From: Stenopsyche tienmushanensis
Taxonomy: Eukaryota; Arthropoda; Insecta; Trichoptera; Stenopsychidae
DNA length: 64,000 nucleotides
Direction: 5' to 3'
NCBI GenBank assembly: GCA_008973525.1
Contig: WACJ01000124.1
Location: 1,178,001 to 1,242,000 of the forward strand
Shown here: positions 23,626 through 34,671 of the stretch, one piece after another
How the letters are laid out: every line of letters starts with the position of its first letter
Numbering within the stretch: position 1 is the first letter of the stretch
Position numbers and translations under genes: made by a program
The notes under the pieces: generated by a model
Databases searched by the model: none
What the model was told of the DNA's origin: nothing
Seen by the model: the letters and a program-made list of their open reading frames with translations, nothing else

Positions 23626-26247
23626 CGATCTGACAAGATATGCTAAAAGACATCATGCAAGGAAAAGTACAGATTGAATTTCTTTAAATTAAATGAATAG
23701 ATAAACGTAATTCTTGTGTCCCATGCAAGACCTTTTATGGTAAATTATTTAAGAATTTATACAAAATTATGTTATTTAGTTACTTATCTTTGATTAATGC
23801 ATATTTTCAAATGTCTTTGGGCCAATATGTAATTTGTAACATCGAAGAGCTATAGAGTCTTAATCGCGTTTCTATTTCAATCTGATTCAACATAAAGTAA
23901 GCCCGCGCTAATCCGCTAAAAGGAGAAGGTCATTCGGATTAAATGATTATCCGGATAAGTTAAGATAAAGCGTAAAAAAACAAAAAGGAATTAAAGATTC
24001 GCTTTAAATGTACAAAGACAGTGATTTATAGAAAAGAACTTCAGGAGTTTATCAGGTTTCGTCTAAAGAGATTTCCCTAAAAGTACTTAAGTGATCATAA
24101 TGGTCTTGCAATTTTGGGGTTTCCTCGTTCAGTTCAAGACAAGCTTGGATTCTTGGCTGGCTTCAGTCTGTATTGCAACTCTCAACATTGTTCGAAAGTC
24201 CTCCGGTTTTAATCTCAGTCACACACAAAGTCTTTTATCAACAATTGTAAGAGTTTCGGTAAGAGTCTTTCTTTTATTTATTAAATTTAATTTTATGTTA
24301 CACGATTGTTCATTAGCAGATTTAATATTTATATTACGTATTTAATTGTGCGGTTTTTTAAAGAAATTCAAGAGAAATAATTATTAATATTCGGGTTCTA
24401 TTTATTGAATCAAAGCATTTAAAGATCTTTCATTTGATTAGTTTTGGTGTCACTATGATTTTGATGTGGAAAAGGTGAAATACATATAAGGAAGGTTCTG
24501 TGTTAGCCAATATACGATTCCAGGTAGTGGATTTGTAATGAAAGAAGTTTCTATGTATTATTTGAGGCCACCAGATGTTTGTTTACTCGTAGATTTCTCA
24601 TTTATTGCAATTCTAAGAAGGTTGTGCGAGCAAAATATAAGTCCAAGCAACCACAATTGAAAATATTCAACCGTAACGTAAAGTACGAAGTATGCAAAAA
24701 AGACATTACTTGGTTACATGAAGTAGATAGTAATTTTTCTATTTGAGTGTGGAGTTGTGGAATGATTTTAAGGGAAAATCAAAGACATTTCAAAATTTAA
24801 TTGACATATTGAACAAGAACGTTGAAGATACGAATCACGTGTGGATTGATAACGTCTCAAATCTAATAATTTAGCTTTTGCACATATCCATTCATTCAAA
24901 AATGTCTCGTTGCTAAAGATGATTTATTTGGCGAAATTTGGATCAGCTTCCAACTGCTTTAGAGCTTAATCAGAGAATAAACGGCATTATCTATGATCGT
25001 TTACCGTAAGTTCCTGGGTCAGTTGGATTTTATACGGGCGCAGACCGAAGTTCTGACGCAAAATTCTCCAAGTTGAAGTCACAGAAAGGCCAAGTTCTTG
25101 TGAACGATGAGAAATTGACTGCTTCGGGTTTTTCTAGTACAGCAACAATGTTTTCAGCAGACCTTGCGTTTTGGTGACGAATGGGTATTGACTGATTATT
25201 TGGCGAACGTTTTGACTCGAATTTGGTCATCAAACGTCGATAGTCGAATTAGCTAGACGATCGTGGCAAGGATAAAAGTGATTTTAAAAGTAAAGTTTGA
25301 TAATTTGTACACATTGTTCAACGCTACAAACTTTCATGATGATTTGTCATACACTACTGAATAATTCACAATAAATTTGACAGATGTTGCCTTAGCAACA
25401 TGGCCACTATAACCTTACAAATTTACAGCGTCCCTATTAAAAGACCTTGTAAATATGAAATGCACACATAATTTCATAGATTTTCCTATTATAAATTCAA
25501 TAATATTTTTTCATTTTTTTTAATTTGCCATATCAGTTATCGAATATAGACAATCTCCATACGTGACTTTTTTAGGAATAGGATTTTTCTTGTGGTTCAT
25601 TTGGTCATTTGCTATCCACATGTATTAAATTAGAATAGTATTGTTTTAATAGGAATCAATATAGGTAATAAAAGATCAATTAATAAATTACAAATATATT
25701 ATTTATTTTAATTCATATTTTAGTTATTGTTGCAAATCTAGTAATTTAAAGGCATAATTTTAAAAAGAAAGAGAATAATTTTAGAAATGATGTATAAAGG
25801 GATGAATATATGCTACAAGCTTCATAAAATTATTTAGTAGGGTGCTGCGTTGACGCAAGCATGCGTTAAAACATAGCCAAAATGACAAAGCTTTGTGAAC
25901 ACACTCGCAGCTCAAACATTTTGCAGACATAGGAAATTTGTCTATTTTAGCAGTGATAGCTGCGTCCTCGTTATCAAACACGTGTGTGGGATGTTTGAGA
26001 TATAACAAAGCATGTATCACGCGGTCCGTACGTGAAGTCTCCACCCTGCATGCAGAATATTATGACTTTATGGTATTTCACACAAATTGCTGTTTTACAC
26101 AAACAAGAGATAAGGCCAAGCAGTGTGGAGTGAGGCTCCGTTGATACGCTTTCACACGGAACGAGAATGTAATAGAAACTGAGGAAACTTTGTTGCAAAG
26201 TAAACACACCCTTTCTCCCGGACCGGAAGTTAATTTGCGACACCTAC
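23626..26247. other. Intergenic with decayed coding traces
   Basis: Near 23900-23965 the string TCATTCGGATTAAATGATTATCCGGATAA resembles the ends of pogo-type elements, but no partner end was found. On the plus strand, broken frames near 24750-24870 and 25040-25175 (for example KLKSQKGQVLVNDEKLTASG) look like eroded protein sequence that I cannot identify. A possible diverged family B relative lies near 25525-25760. From 25790 onward the DNA becomes GC-richer, with overlapping frames on both strands. Confidence 0.35.
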
Positions 26248-26472
26248 AGCCGCAGAGCCTTCGAAGAAACTTTCGCCAAAGCGGATACCTTCCGACTCGT
26301 AGCTAAGTCGGTAAATAAACGTCCATCCCTCTGGGAAATCTTCTACGGTCGCCTGTGATTCAAGTGAAAAAGTGTTTTGCGGCGCAGGAGGTGCTACATT
26401 GGCGAGTCCTGGGACTCTGACGCCACCCTCCATTGAAGAATGATACCTGTCTAAGCTTTCCGGATGGGGACC
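26248..26472 (-). CDS. Candidate internal exon, unknown (weak Smad MH2-like look)
   Basis: In a GC-richer patch the minus strand has a possible acceptor ATATCTCAATCAG| at 26473, then 75 open codons starting GPHPESLDRYHSSMEGG. They end with a possible donor GCT|GTAGGT at 26247. The frame stays open upstream to a stop at 26521 and downstream to a TAA at 26230. The peptide is well mixed and ends with W-x-x-I...SYE...RFGESFFEGS...V. That loosely recalls the start of an MH2 domain (WCSIAYYEL..RVGE.F), but with three extra residues. The likeness may be accidental. It could instead be any host exon. No neighbouring exon was identified. Confidence 0.3.
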
Positions 26473-26764
26473 CTGATTGAGATATGCTTGTGCGCCAGAC
26501 CGCGTAGTTACTGAACGACGCTAATGCTAACTTTGGCAATCATTGATTGTATATCAAGTCGATTAAAAGTAGACTACTCACTCTGGACATTCTTCTGCCA
26601 CAAGAATCAAGAACCAAGGATGTTGTAGTCATACAAAATCATATAAACTCTGTTTAATTTCGCACGATTCGCTAGTTCACGTATTTTTAAAAATCTAACT
26701 ATTCGAAGATTTTTGTCGAAAATGCAAAAATATGTTCGCTTCCAAGTAGTAAATTCTATGCAAG
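26473..26764. other. Intergenic
   Basis: Nothing recognised between the candidate exon and family A copy 4. Confidence 0.4.
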
Positions 26765-28225
26765 ATGTTTTAATCACTAACTTGTATTTATGATTATAAA
26801 ACTTTAAGGCCACTTCTTACATTAAGGCTACACATCGCCCAGCAATATTATTCACTACCCGCATAGAATGGATATTTTTCTTTGCAGCCTTAAAATCAGA
26901 GTCATCCTTCCAAGTTTCAACATCTTTATTCAAATCTGTGATACCTAGAATCTGGAAAAATCGTGAAAAGTTGCTAGTCACAAAGCCTTCTATGCCTTTT
27001 TTTGTGATGTGTTCGTTATCAAAGCTTTTTCTTGTCGGGCAATCTTCTACATCTTCGATTTTTAGTGCATCTACCATATTTTGCTTATCTTCAACTGAAA
27101 GTTCGTCGTCAAAAGGTGCAAAAGATACCAACTCTTCCAACAAATACCATAAATGGCCCAGTATTTTTTTCATGGCAACTTTGGTCATTGTTCAATTTGT
27201 ATTTTTAAAGAATACCAGGTCTTTTAATAAGTGTAAGTCATTTCTTCGTGCCGAATATCCAACAGGGGTTTGAAACCAGTATTTTATTTATATTACGACT
27301 GTGAAAAGACTACTATCTTTCACTGTTTTCATTTCCTCTTTCGTCAGTTTAAACTAATGTTTAAATAAAAAAAAAATCAAGTAACAAATAGCTTTAGCTA
27401 TCCATTTAACAGCAGACCTCCTAAATTCATTTTTTTAAAAGTTATTTTTGAGCAAAAGAAATCCTATCTGCAGTAACATTTTCTATGATTTTTGAGGACG
27501 TGGTATCATACATAACTGTTTTATAATCACTTTGAACAATTTTGTCCCAGTTCTTCTTAAATCTTTTAAATAATTGGATATCAAAAGCACTAGACGGATT
27601 GATTGATTTACTCACTACAGCTTCCAATATAATTACCATTATATGATAGCGACAAGCTAGACAAAGCATTTCTTTTTCCATTTTCTGCTTCAGAAGAACA
27701 CAAGCTCCATTTTTCAATCCGATGTTTACAGCTGTAGTGTTAAAACATAAACGTAATACCTTACCAATAGAAGGTAACTTTGACTGATGCAGATTTGGTG
27801 TTGATTGGTCGATAAGCCAAATATTGGTTTTATGTTTAATTAATAAACTCCCGACACTGTTTATGGATGCCACGATAAGTTGAAATAAGTGCGTATAATT
27901 GGGGAACAAAAAGCGCGAGTTCTCGCTAATGACTGAATTTGAAGTGAGGAGTAGGTTAGGGCTCAATCGCAATACGTACCTGCAGGAAAGAATTAAGAAA
28001 TGGAGGAAGGGGAAGATGGTTGACTGTAAAGAAGTAGTGAGTCTTTCTACATACTATTCCACTTCAAAATAGATTAATAAACATACCATAACCATACAAC
28101 GTTTTTTTCTGAAACTTTGACTTGCGACTTCTAAAATATTTTTTTAAGAAAATAAAAAACACGTATTCATTTTATTAGGACAGAAAATCATATGACGAAT
28201 TTAAATGATCATCCAATATTTTAAA
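26765..28225 (-). mobile_element. Family A transposase-like repeat, copy 4 (longest)
   Basis: The most complete copy. Its left border matches copies 1 and 3 (AATCACTAACTTGTATTTAT). Its right part (to ATATGACGAATTTAAATGAT near 28190-28210) matches the outer parts of copies 2 and 3. No perfect inverted ends were found, so the true termini and any target duplication are unresolved. The coding remnant is described separately. Confidence 0.65.
26817..27972 (-). pseudogene. Family A transposase-like protein, broken
   Basis: Two readable parts on the minus strand. 27972-27442 (about 176 codons) carries KTNIWLIDQSTPNLHQSKLP, CFNTTAVNIGLKNGACVLL, CLACRYHIMVIILEAVV and FDIQLFKRFKKNWDKIV. 27188-26817 (about 123 codons) carries KKILGHLWYLLEELVSFAPF, DVETWKDDSDF and SMRVVNN. 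Between them about 250 bp are frameshifted and partly lost. The combination CFDTT..NTG, ACRHHI and a C-terminal LWYLSEELV..FDD block is typical of a large unnamed arthropod protein family that behaves like a transposase. I do not know its catalytic residues. The frame starts at a non-ATG codon and the true N-terminus is not seen. Confidence 0.6.
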
Positions 28226-29873
28226 AGTCGAAAAGTAAGGACCACCCTAATATCAATGGTGTATTTTTTGAAAATGGTCCTCGCCTTCTTTGGAGCCGAT
28301 TAATCCCTTTCAATCTATTGTTTTAATTCGCTTCATTCGTTATTGGGAATTTTAGTAGCTTGGGAATTTCGTTTTCAAAGTCGAAATAAATATCTTAGAC
28401 ATCTATATTTTATTTATTTTCCAGATCATCATCTTCTGACACCATTTAGTGATAGTGAACAGACCACATAGCCCATCTGATCTTAAAGCTATTTCCATGT
28501 ATAGCGAAGTTCAAAGAGGTTGATCGCTTCGAAAACCTCCACCCTACGCTACGAAAGATAAGTTAAAATAATTACACACGAGCAACATTTGTAAAAGGAA
28601 TTTGCTCTCTAAAATGGGATATTTTTGCACCACTTGGTTTACAATATGTACGTAAGTAGGAGCTGGGGAGTAGGCGTACATATACATACATATGTATAGA
28701 GCACTGATGCGGCAACATAAATTTTATGTATGATACGTAGCCGGGTACGAGCTCATCTCTGACATAAAACGGCTAATATGGACAGATGTAGCTGGATGCT
28801 GGAGCGTTCGCATGTACGCCAATCTACGAGTGGAATGACAAAAAAATTGCTCGCAAACTGCACTTTTATGTTATCCGCGAGATTGGATTCCGAAAGATAT
28901 ATCCTTTTTTTGTCGGAGGACACGAGACGGAGCCCGGCTTAAGGTTGTATTGTGGCTATTTTACTTTTATTTAACCGAAAGGGTTTCCTACCCGAACTTG
29001 TATTTTATAAACATGGCTTCGTAGGACTATGTTTATTTTTGCTATCCTTTTTTTTATAGATATTTTTTATGTTCGTTAAAAATTTGTGAGGAAAAAAATG
29101 TTCATTTTGACTTGAAATCGTAAATAATTTATATATACAAGCTGTATAATAACTAATATTCTGAAACCTTTAAAACTAAAATATTCAGTTTATTAAGCAT
29201 CGTTACGTCAATTAGTGACATATACAGGATGTTTTACTAATACTTTAATGTCTTATACTTTTCGTTAATATTTAAAAAAAATGATGAATTTGCTTAGAGT
29301 ATGTTTCATAAGCATCGAAACATTTATTTATATTAATAATTTTTGACAATAAAATTAAAATATATTAAAAAAAGCTACATACTTATAAAGAGTAATTTTA
29401 TACAGATGATTTAACCAGCTAACTGCCGCGCATGAAAAACAGAAGATGACCCACACACAATGAGGATTTTGAACATTTTCAGTGGCAACTTTTTAGAAGT
29501 AACGATTTCAAATTTGCCTTGTCATTTTTTTACTTAGCGAACGCGAAAAATGAATACGTAAGATGTTAACATGTAAAAATATACGTATTAACCTGTATGG
29601 GAGTACTGTCGGAAATATCCGTTTTGACCTTCACTATTCAGAAAGAGCACTCTTCTGCATTGAAGTTCCGAGGCGGACAGAGACAGAGAGAACTTAGCGC
29701 AGTTCGGGAGACTGAGACGGAGAGCTTCCCTGCATACATCACACGATTGTATAGATCGTTAGCCCAAATGTATCGACTAACAATGAATTCTATTTCAAGT
29801 GTGCTATTTGTTTACGCAAAGAAATTACCGAATATTGTGTTCTATCAACAGTGTTTATTTATTTAATTTCTTC
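28226..29873. other. Intergenic
   Basis: No gene named. A GC-richer segment around 28640-28960 and an 89-codon plus frame at 29597-29866 (contains RGGQRQRELSAVRETETE) have no recognisable domain. Confidence 0.35.
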
Positions 29874-30122
29874 CTATTCGTTGCTACTTGTTGAATTATT
29901 TGTCCAATTATCATTTCCTTCTAAAGCAGGAGCATATGAATCGATTTTTGTGTATTGTTTATGTAAAGAAATGATGTAGTCTTGTATGTTATCAACTGTG
30001 TTTATATACAATTGATTCTGCCTCGAATTGAAGATTGTCTTACGCTGATAGGAGCTGACAGAAAGTAATCGGTGTAAAGCGAATATGGCATCAACGACTT
30101 CATCGATTTTAAATTTGCTCAC
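29874..30122 (-). CDS. Candidate terminal exon, unknown helical protein
   Basis: The minus-strand frame of 82 codons ends at a TAG after NSTSSNE. It is preceded by an acceptor-like AACCTTTTGAGGAG. The first codon is GTG, so if real this is an exon rather than a whole gene. The peptide (KIDEVVDAIFALHRLLSV, DNIQDYIISLHKQY) is rich in heptad-like hydrophobics followed by a polar Asn/Ser tail. No family recognised. The retrotransposon at 30225 sits about 100 bp upstream on the same strand, so an adjoining intron would contain it. Confidence 0.25.
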   Translation of the reverse strand: MSKFKIDEVVDAIFALHRLLSVSSYQRKTIFNSRQNQLYINTVDNIQDYIISLHKQYTKIDSYAPALEGNDNWTNNSTSSNE

Positions 30123-30208
30123 TCCTCAAAAGGTTAATATAAATATACTATATTGTCTTACTTAAATTAATGTAAAGGCTTGGCTCAGATTTAAATATTC
30201 GATGAATT

Positions 30209-30224
30209 TATATTAGCTAGCATC
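30209..30224. repeat. Target-site duplication, left copy
   Basis: TATATTAGCTAGCATC, identical over 16 bp to 34673-34688, bounds the non-LTR element exactly at its poly(A) tail. Confidence 0.95.
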
Positions 30225-30252
30225 TTTTTTTTTTTTTTTTTTTTTTTTTTTT
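30225..30252 (-). other. Poly(A) tail of the retrotransposon
   Basis: A run of 28 T on the plus strand equals a 28-nt A tail on the element strand, uninterrupted, directly next to the target-site duplication. Confidence 0.95.
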
Positions 30253-30472
30253 ATTTAAGGAAAGAAAAATACAATTCAAAAGTAGATAAATAGCAAACTA
30301 AAAAATTCAAATATTATTTTGAAAATATGCCCGAAGTAACATTAAAGCATCGAATGTTTCGTCATTTAGTCTGGATCTTTCTTTTCTTTTTTCTTCCACT
30401 GCCACCCGGCTACAAGTGAAGCAATGCCAGGGTGGCAGCAATGTGTCCCTCTCGGGTCCTCTATGTTGTCAT

Positions 30473-33451
30473 CTACGATGGTTCAGATGGGGGGCGAAGG
30501 CGACGTCTCTCGCGCTCCGCTTCTTCCTTGGCCCGGATTACAGCCGTTGCGTATCTGCACCACGCATTCCATGTCTCCGCGCTAGTCAGCATCGAGGGTA
30601 TCATGATGTCGGGGGAGAGCGTATTCAAACCAAGCTTCCCCTTTAGGTTTTCCCTCTCTGCGTCGAACGCTGGACAGACGAATGTCGTATGTGCAGCATC
30701 ATCCGTTTCTGCATTGCAGTGGTGGCATCCCGGTCCGGTTTCCTTTCCAATTCTATGGAGATAGCCACCGAAGCAACCGTGCCCGGTGAGCACCTGGGTT
30801 AGGTGGTAGCACAGTTGCCCGTGCTTTCTGTCCACCCAGGGCTTCAGGGTCGGCAGGATTCGGTGGGTCCACCGGCCTTTGATGGAGTTTTGCCAGCGAG
30901 TCTGCCATGCCTCCATGGTGAGCTCCTTGGCTCTCTTCTTGTCTTCACCGAACCGTGTGGTCTTCCTCTCCTTGGCGAGAAGATCTATCGGCGGTACCGC
31001 GGTCAGCGCCAGGACTGCGTCCTCTGACACCGTGCGGTACGCCGCCGCAACCCTGATCGCGCTCCTCCTCTGGACCCTGGCCAAGTTGAGCCTGGCCCGC
31101 TCTATGTGCAGTGCATCGGCCCATATCGGCGCGCCGTACAACAGCACCGAATGCACTACCTCATTATAAAGCTTCCTCCGGTTGGTCTTCGGGCCACCGA
31201 TGTTAGGCATCAACCTGGCCAGGCCCTCTGCAATTCCGGCCGCCCTTGCTGCCGCTTTCTCCGTGTGTGCCACAAAGCTGAGCTTGTCGTCTATCTCCAC
31301 CCCGAGGTATCGTATCGATCTTGAGAATTTAATCGTCGAGTTTCCGATCCTCAGGTTGGGAGGTGCAAGCTTTCTGCGCCTCGTGAAGAAGAGGGCTTCC
31401 GTTTTCTGTACGGCGAGTTTTAGCCCTGCCTCCGTTAGCCAGTTCTCCGCCTTCTTCAGGGTGTTCTCGCAGATTATTTGCAGAAGCTCCGTGGTCTTGG
31501 CCGTGGCTAGTATGGCTATGTCGTCAGCAAAGGCGACCATCTTTGCCCCTGACATTAGTGTAACTTTTAGCAGGCCGTCATACATGACGTTCCACAGTGT
31601 AGGTCCGAGTATGGACCCCTGTGGAACGCCGGCAGTTACCGGTCTTTCCTTTTGGCCTCCTTCGGCGTCTGTGTACACCAGTATCCTGTCGTGCAGATAG
31701 CTCTCCACCATTTTTAGAAGATATGGCGGGGCGTCAATTTCCTTCAGCGCTCTGATGACGAGATGCCATCTGGCCGAGTTGAAGGCATTCTTGACGTCGA
31801 GGGCTATCAGCACGACGTGTGCGCTGGCTTTCAAGCTTCCCCTCCATGCCGTTCTCACCGTGTCGATGACTTGGGAGATGGCGTCGATCGTGGAGCGGCC
31901 CGCACGGAAGCCGTACTGCTGTGGGGATAGTCCTGGTTCGATGTACTGCTGGAGTCGCTGGAGGATCATTCTCTCCAGCAGTTTTCCCATCCCGTCCAGC
32001 ATGCACAGCGGTCTGTACGCCGACGGTCCTGGGGTTGCTTTCCCCTTAGGGATGAGGACCAGCTTCTGTCTCTTCCATGGCGCTGGGAAGACCCCCTCCG
32101 CTAGGCAGGTATTAAGTACTGTCAGCAGGAGGTTCGGGTCGAACCCGGCAACCAGCCTGATGACTATGTTCGGTACTCCGTCCAATCCGGGTGCCTTTCC
32201 GGGCGTCAGACGCCTTACGGCCGTGACAAGTTCTCCTGCGGTAAAAGGGGGACCCTTCTCGTCTTCTGTGACCAGAGTATTCTCCATGTCCACTAGTGTC
32301 GGGTTCGGGAAGAGTGTGGCAATCACTGATTCCAGATTCCCAGAGTTGTTCAGGTATGAATCCGTGTTCACCGCCTGCAGTTTCCGTCTGACAATCTTGT
32401 AAGGGTTTCCCCATGGGTCGTTATTTACAGAGTCGCACAGTTCATCCCAGCACTTCGCTTTGTAATATTTGATTGCGTAGCGCAGTGTTTTCCTCGCTGA
32501 CCTAAAAACAAGTCTCAGGTCTTCGCGGGATGGATGACGCTGTGATCTCCTTTGGGCTACCAGGCATTCCCTTCTAAGCATTGCGATGTCGTCATTCCAC
32601 CAGTAGACCGGTGCTCGCTTCGAGCAGGTCGCGCGTCTCGGCATGGTGGCGTCGCAGGCAAATTTCAGGAGCTTATTGACGATGTTTGCGGTTTTTTCCG
32701 CTTCCGCTCCACTTATGTTTCCGTCCGCGGCCGCCTCTCTGCTAAGTCCCACGGCATGCTCGAGCGCTTCTGCATCCAGTCTCCCGGTGGCCCATCCCGT
32801 AGTCGGGACTCGGCAGCGTTTTTTTGCGCCGTTGCTTATCCAATATTGTATGTAGAGGTGGTCACTGTGGGAGTATGTGTCGACCACTTCCCATCCGCCG
32901 ATCCTTCCTAGTACCGTCTCGCCCACAAAGGTGACGTCGATGGCAGAGGTACTTCCCCTTCGCATAAAGGTATTTGCACCCGTGTTTATCGCATGCAGAC
33001 GAAGTTGCGATGCCATGTCGGCAAGAAGGGCGCCCCGTCTGTCCGTTCGGGGGGAGCCCCATTCGGGCGCTTTAGCATTGAAGTCCCCGCTTACTACGGC
33101 GGGTAGCGTGGAGGTTCGTATGCTGTCCGCGAGACGAGAGAGATCTCCCGCGAAGTCAGCGAGCGTTGAGTTCGGGGAAAAGTAGCAGGAGTAAACCCTC
33201 ACTCCTCCCGTCTCAATCCACGTCCAGCCGTCGACCGCAGCTCCTTGCGCTCCTGTGATGCGGAGTATGGTCGATGCAACCCAGATGGCCGCTTTCTCGT
33301 CCGCGCTGGAGAAATAACGCGATGGGTTGCTGCCCCGGTATTGTTCAGATATCAAAACCAGGTCCGCTCCCCTCTCTTCCGCTACCCTTTCCATAAGGTC
33401 TTGGGCTGCCCTGCATCCGTTGAGATTTATTTGTAGAACTACGATGTCCAT
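30473..33451 (-). CDS. Non-LTR ORF2: APE endonuclease and reverse transcriptase
   Basis: Nicks target DNA and reverse-transcribes the element RNA at the nick. I place the start at ATG 33451 (MDIVVLQINLNG), because the frame upstream to 33490 has only a GTG and the endonuclease fold begins here. That gives 992 residues. Endonuclease: QINLNG near 6, SGDFNA near 121, YSHSDH near 193. Reverse transcriptase: GKAPGLDG near 418, LIALDVKNAF near 548, GVPQGSILGP near 608, catalytic AFADD near 640. The C-terminal zinc motif CX2CX8HX4C lies near 909 (CHHC...H...C). No stop or frameshift. The start overlaps the end of ORF1 by 13 nt in another frame. Confidence 0.95.
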   Translation of the reverse strand: MDIVVLQINLNGCRAAQDLMERVAEERGADLVLISEQYRGSNPSRYFSSADEKAAIWVASTILRITGAQGAAVDGWTWIETGGVRVYSCYFSPNSTLADFAGDLSRLADSIRTSTLPAVVSGDFNAKAPEWGSPRTDRRGALLADMASQLRLHAINTGANTFMRRGSTSAIDVTFVGETVLGRIGGWEVVDTYSHSDHLYIQYWISNGAKKRCRVPTTGWATGRLDAEALEHAVGLSREAAADGNISGAEAEKTANIVNKLLKFACDATMPRRATCSKRAPVYWWNDDIAMLRRECLVAQRRSQRHPSREDLRLVFRSARKTLRYAIKYYKAKCWDELCDSVNNDPWGNPYKIVRRKLQAVNTDSYLNNSGNLESVIATLFPNPTLVDMENTLVTEDEKGPPFTAGELVTAVRRLTPGKAPGLDGVPNIVIRLVAGFDPNLLLTVLNTCLAEGVFPAPWKRQKLVLIPKGKATPGPSAYRPLCMLDGMGKLLERMILQRLQQYIEPGLSPQQYGFRAGRSTIDAISQVIDTVRTAWRGSLKASAHVVLIALDVKNAFNSARWHLVIRALKEIDAPPYLLKMVESYLHDRILVYTDAEGGQKERPVTAGVPQGSILGPTLWNVMYDGLLKVTLMSGAKMVAFADDIAILATAKTTELLQIICENTLKKAENWLTEAGLKLAVQKTEALFFTRRRKLAPPNLRIGNSTIKFSRSIRYLGVEIDDKLSFVAHTEKAAARAAGIAEGLARLMPNIGGPKTNRRKLYNEVVHSVLLYGAPIWADALHIERARLNLARVQRRSAIRVAAAYRTVSEDAVLALTAVPPIDLLAKERKTTRFGEDKKRAKELTMEAWQTRWQNSIKGRWTHRILPTLKPWVDRKHGQLCYHLTQVLTGHGCFGGYLHRIGKETGPGCHHCNAETDDAAHTTFVCPAFDAERENLKGKLGLNTLSPDIMIPSMLTSAETWNAWCRYATAVIRAKEEAERERRRLRPPSEPS

Positions 33452-34671
33452 TTTTTCATTTTTCTCTCTTCTTTTCGGTACGCAGGGCACTCCCTAGTTC
33501 CCATGAGGTGCTTTGGGTCTCCCTTTCCATTGCACGTGTAGCAACAGGGCTCCTTGTCGCACGCGGCTGCCATGTGCCCAGTCTCACCGCATCTGAGGCA
33601 AGACGCAGAGCGGTCTGGTGATTTGCATTGTTTCGCTATGTGGCCAACTCCCAGGCATCGGAAACATTTGGAGACGCTGGTTTTCCTACGCACTCGGCAG
33701 TAGGTCCAGCCGATCCTCAGCTTGCCCGATTCCAGGAGTTTGATCCCTGCTCTGATGGGCACCGTGACTATTGCCAGTTGAGTGCCCTGTGTTCCTGCTT
33801 TCAGGTACTTGACCTCGCTCTCTTGTTCTGTTCCGAGGTCGCAGGCAGTGCGTAAGGCCTCAATGACCTCACTCTCGTCAACTCCCTCCTCAATATCAAG
33901 AATTGTAAGTGTCTCGACCTGGACGAGCTGCTTAACCTTGGTCTCGGGTCCCAAGGCGTCTGCTATTGCCCCGACGAGTTTGGCTGGATCTTCCTTGGAA
34001 TCTTTTCCAAGCTCAATGATTGCGTCTCCTTTCCGTGTTCTCCTCACGGACGCAATCTTGTATCCCAGCTCATCAGGCTTGATCGTTTTGCGGAGGATTT
34101 TTAGGGTGTCGGCATATGTGTTTCCACCTTCATTCTCCTGCAGGCTTATGACGATGGCGTCCTTTCGGATCCGGGGTTTGAGCGATCTGCGCTTTTCATT
34201 CTGTTTGTCTCCCTCGCCCCTCCGTCTCCTCTTTTTGCCTACTACCCTCCATTCGGTAGGAGCTGTAGTTGGGCGTTCAGTGGGTTGCAGTGGTGTCTTC
34301 GTTCTGCTTTGTTGTGATTGCTGTTGCTGCTGTTGGTGAGGGGGGGGCTTCCTTGAGTTTCCCCCCTGTTGTTGTTGGGCCGCAATCCTGTCGCACTCTT
34401 TTCTGAGAAGATTGGCCATTGTCCTCTCTGCGTACGTCAAGATGTTAGCTGCTGCAGTGTTAGTTCCCGTTGTTTTCTTGTTGGTTTTCTTCGCAGTCTC
34501 CTTAGGCGCTGCGCTGCTGACATGTGCATCCGCAGTCTGAGTGCTCTTGTTGGAGCACTCTGGCCGCGAACCATCTTCCACACTCCTGCGATTTCCCGCA
34601 CTGTTCTGTCTTATCCACGCGAAGATGTCATCCGCAAGGGACTGAGCGTTTAGGACTTTTTCCCTCAGCTT
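33439..34671 (-). CDS. Non-LTR ORF1 (gag-like, CCHC knuckles), N-terminus missing
   Basis: RNA-binding partner of ORF2. The frame is open from the 5' junction (first codons read KLREKVLNAQSLADDIF) for 410 codons to TAG at 33439. No ATG start is available near the junction, so the protein is truncated. The middle is rich in Gln, Lys and Arg (QQQQQQ, KKRRRR), followed by a conserved central domain. Zinc knuckles follow: CFRCLGVGHIAKQC, CLRCGETGHMAAAC and an atypical third, CYTCNGKGDPKHLMGTREC. The end overlaps the ORF2 start: the last codons (AAA TGG ACA TCG TAG) contain the ATG of ORF2. Confidence 0.9.
   Translation of the reverse strand, partial: KLREKVLNAQSLADDIFAWIRQNSAGNRRSVEDGSRPECSNKSTQTADAHVSSAAPKETAKKTNKKTTGTNTAAANILTYAERTMANLLRKECDRIAAQQQQGGNSRKPPPHQQQQQQSQQSRTKTPLQPTERPTTAPTEWRVVGKKRRRRGEGDKQNEKRRSLKPRIRKDAIVISLQENEGGNTYADTLKILRKTIKPDELGYKIASVRRTRKGDAIIELGKDSKEDPAKLVGAIADALGPETKVKQLVQVETLTILDIEEGVDESEVIEALRTACDLGTEQESEVKYLKAGTQGTQLAIVTVPIRAGIKLLESGKLRIGWTYCRVRRKTSVSKCFRCLGVGHIAKQCKSPDRSASCLRCGETGHMAAACDKEPCCYTCNGKGDPKHLMGTRECPAYRKEERKMKKWTS

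Noticed and set aside
23900..23965. ATCCGGATAA-type string resembling a pogo end
   Set aside because: No partner inverted end and no transposase next to it, so an element cannot be supported.
31755..32402. 215-codon plus-strand frame and other plus frames within 30416-34763
   Set aside because: Antisense shadows of the intact ORF1 and ORF2 of the R1-like element.
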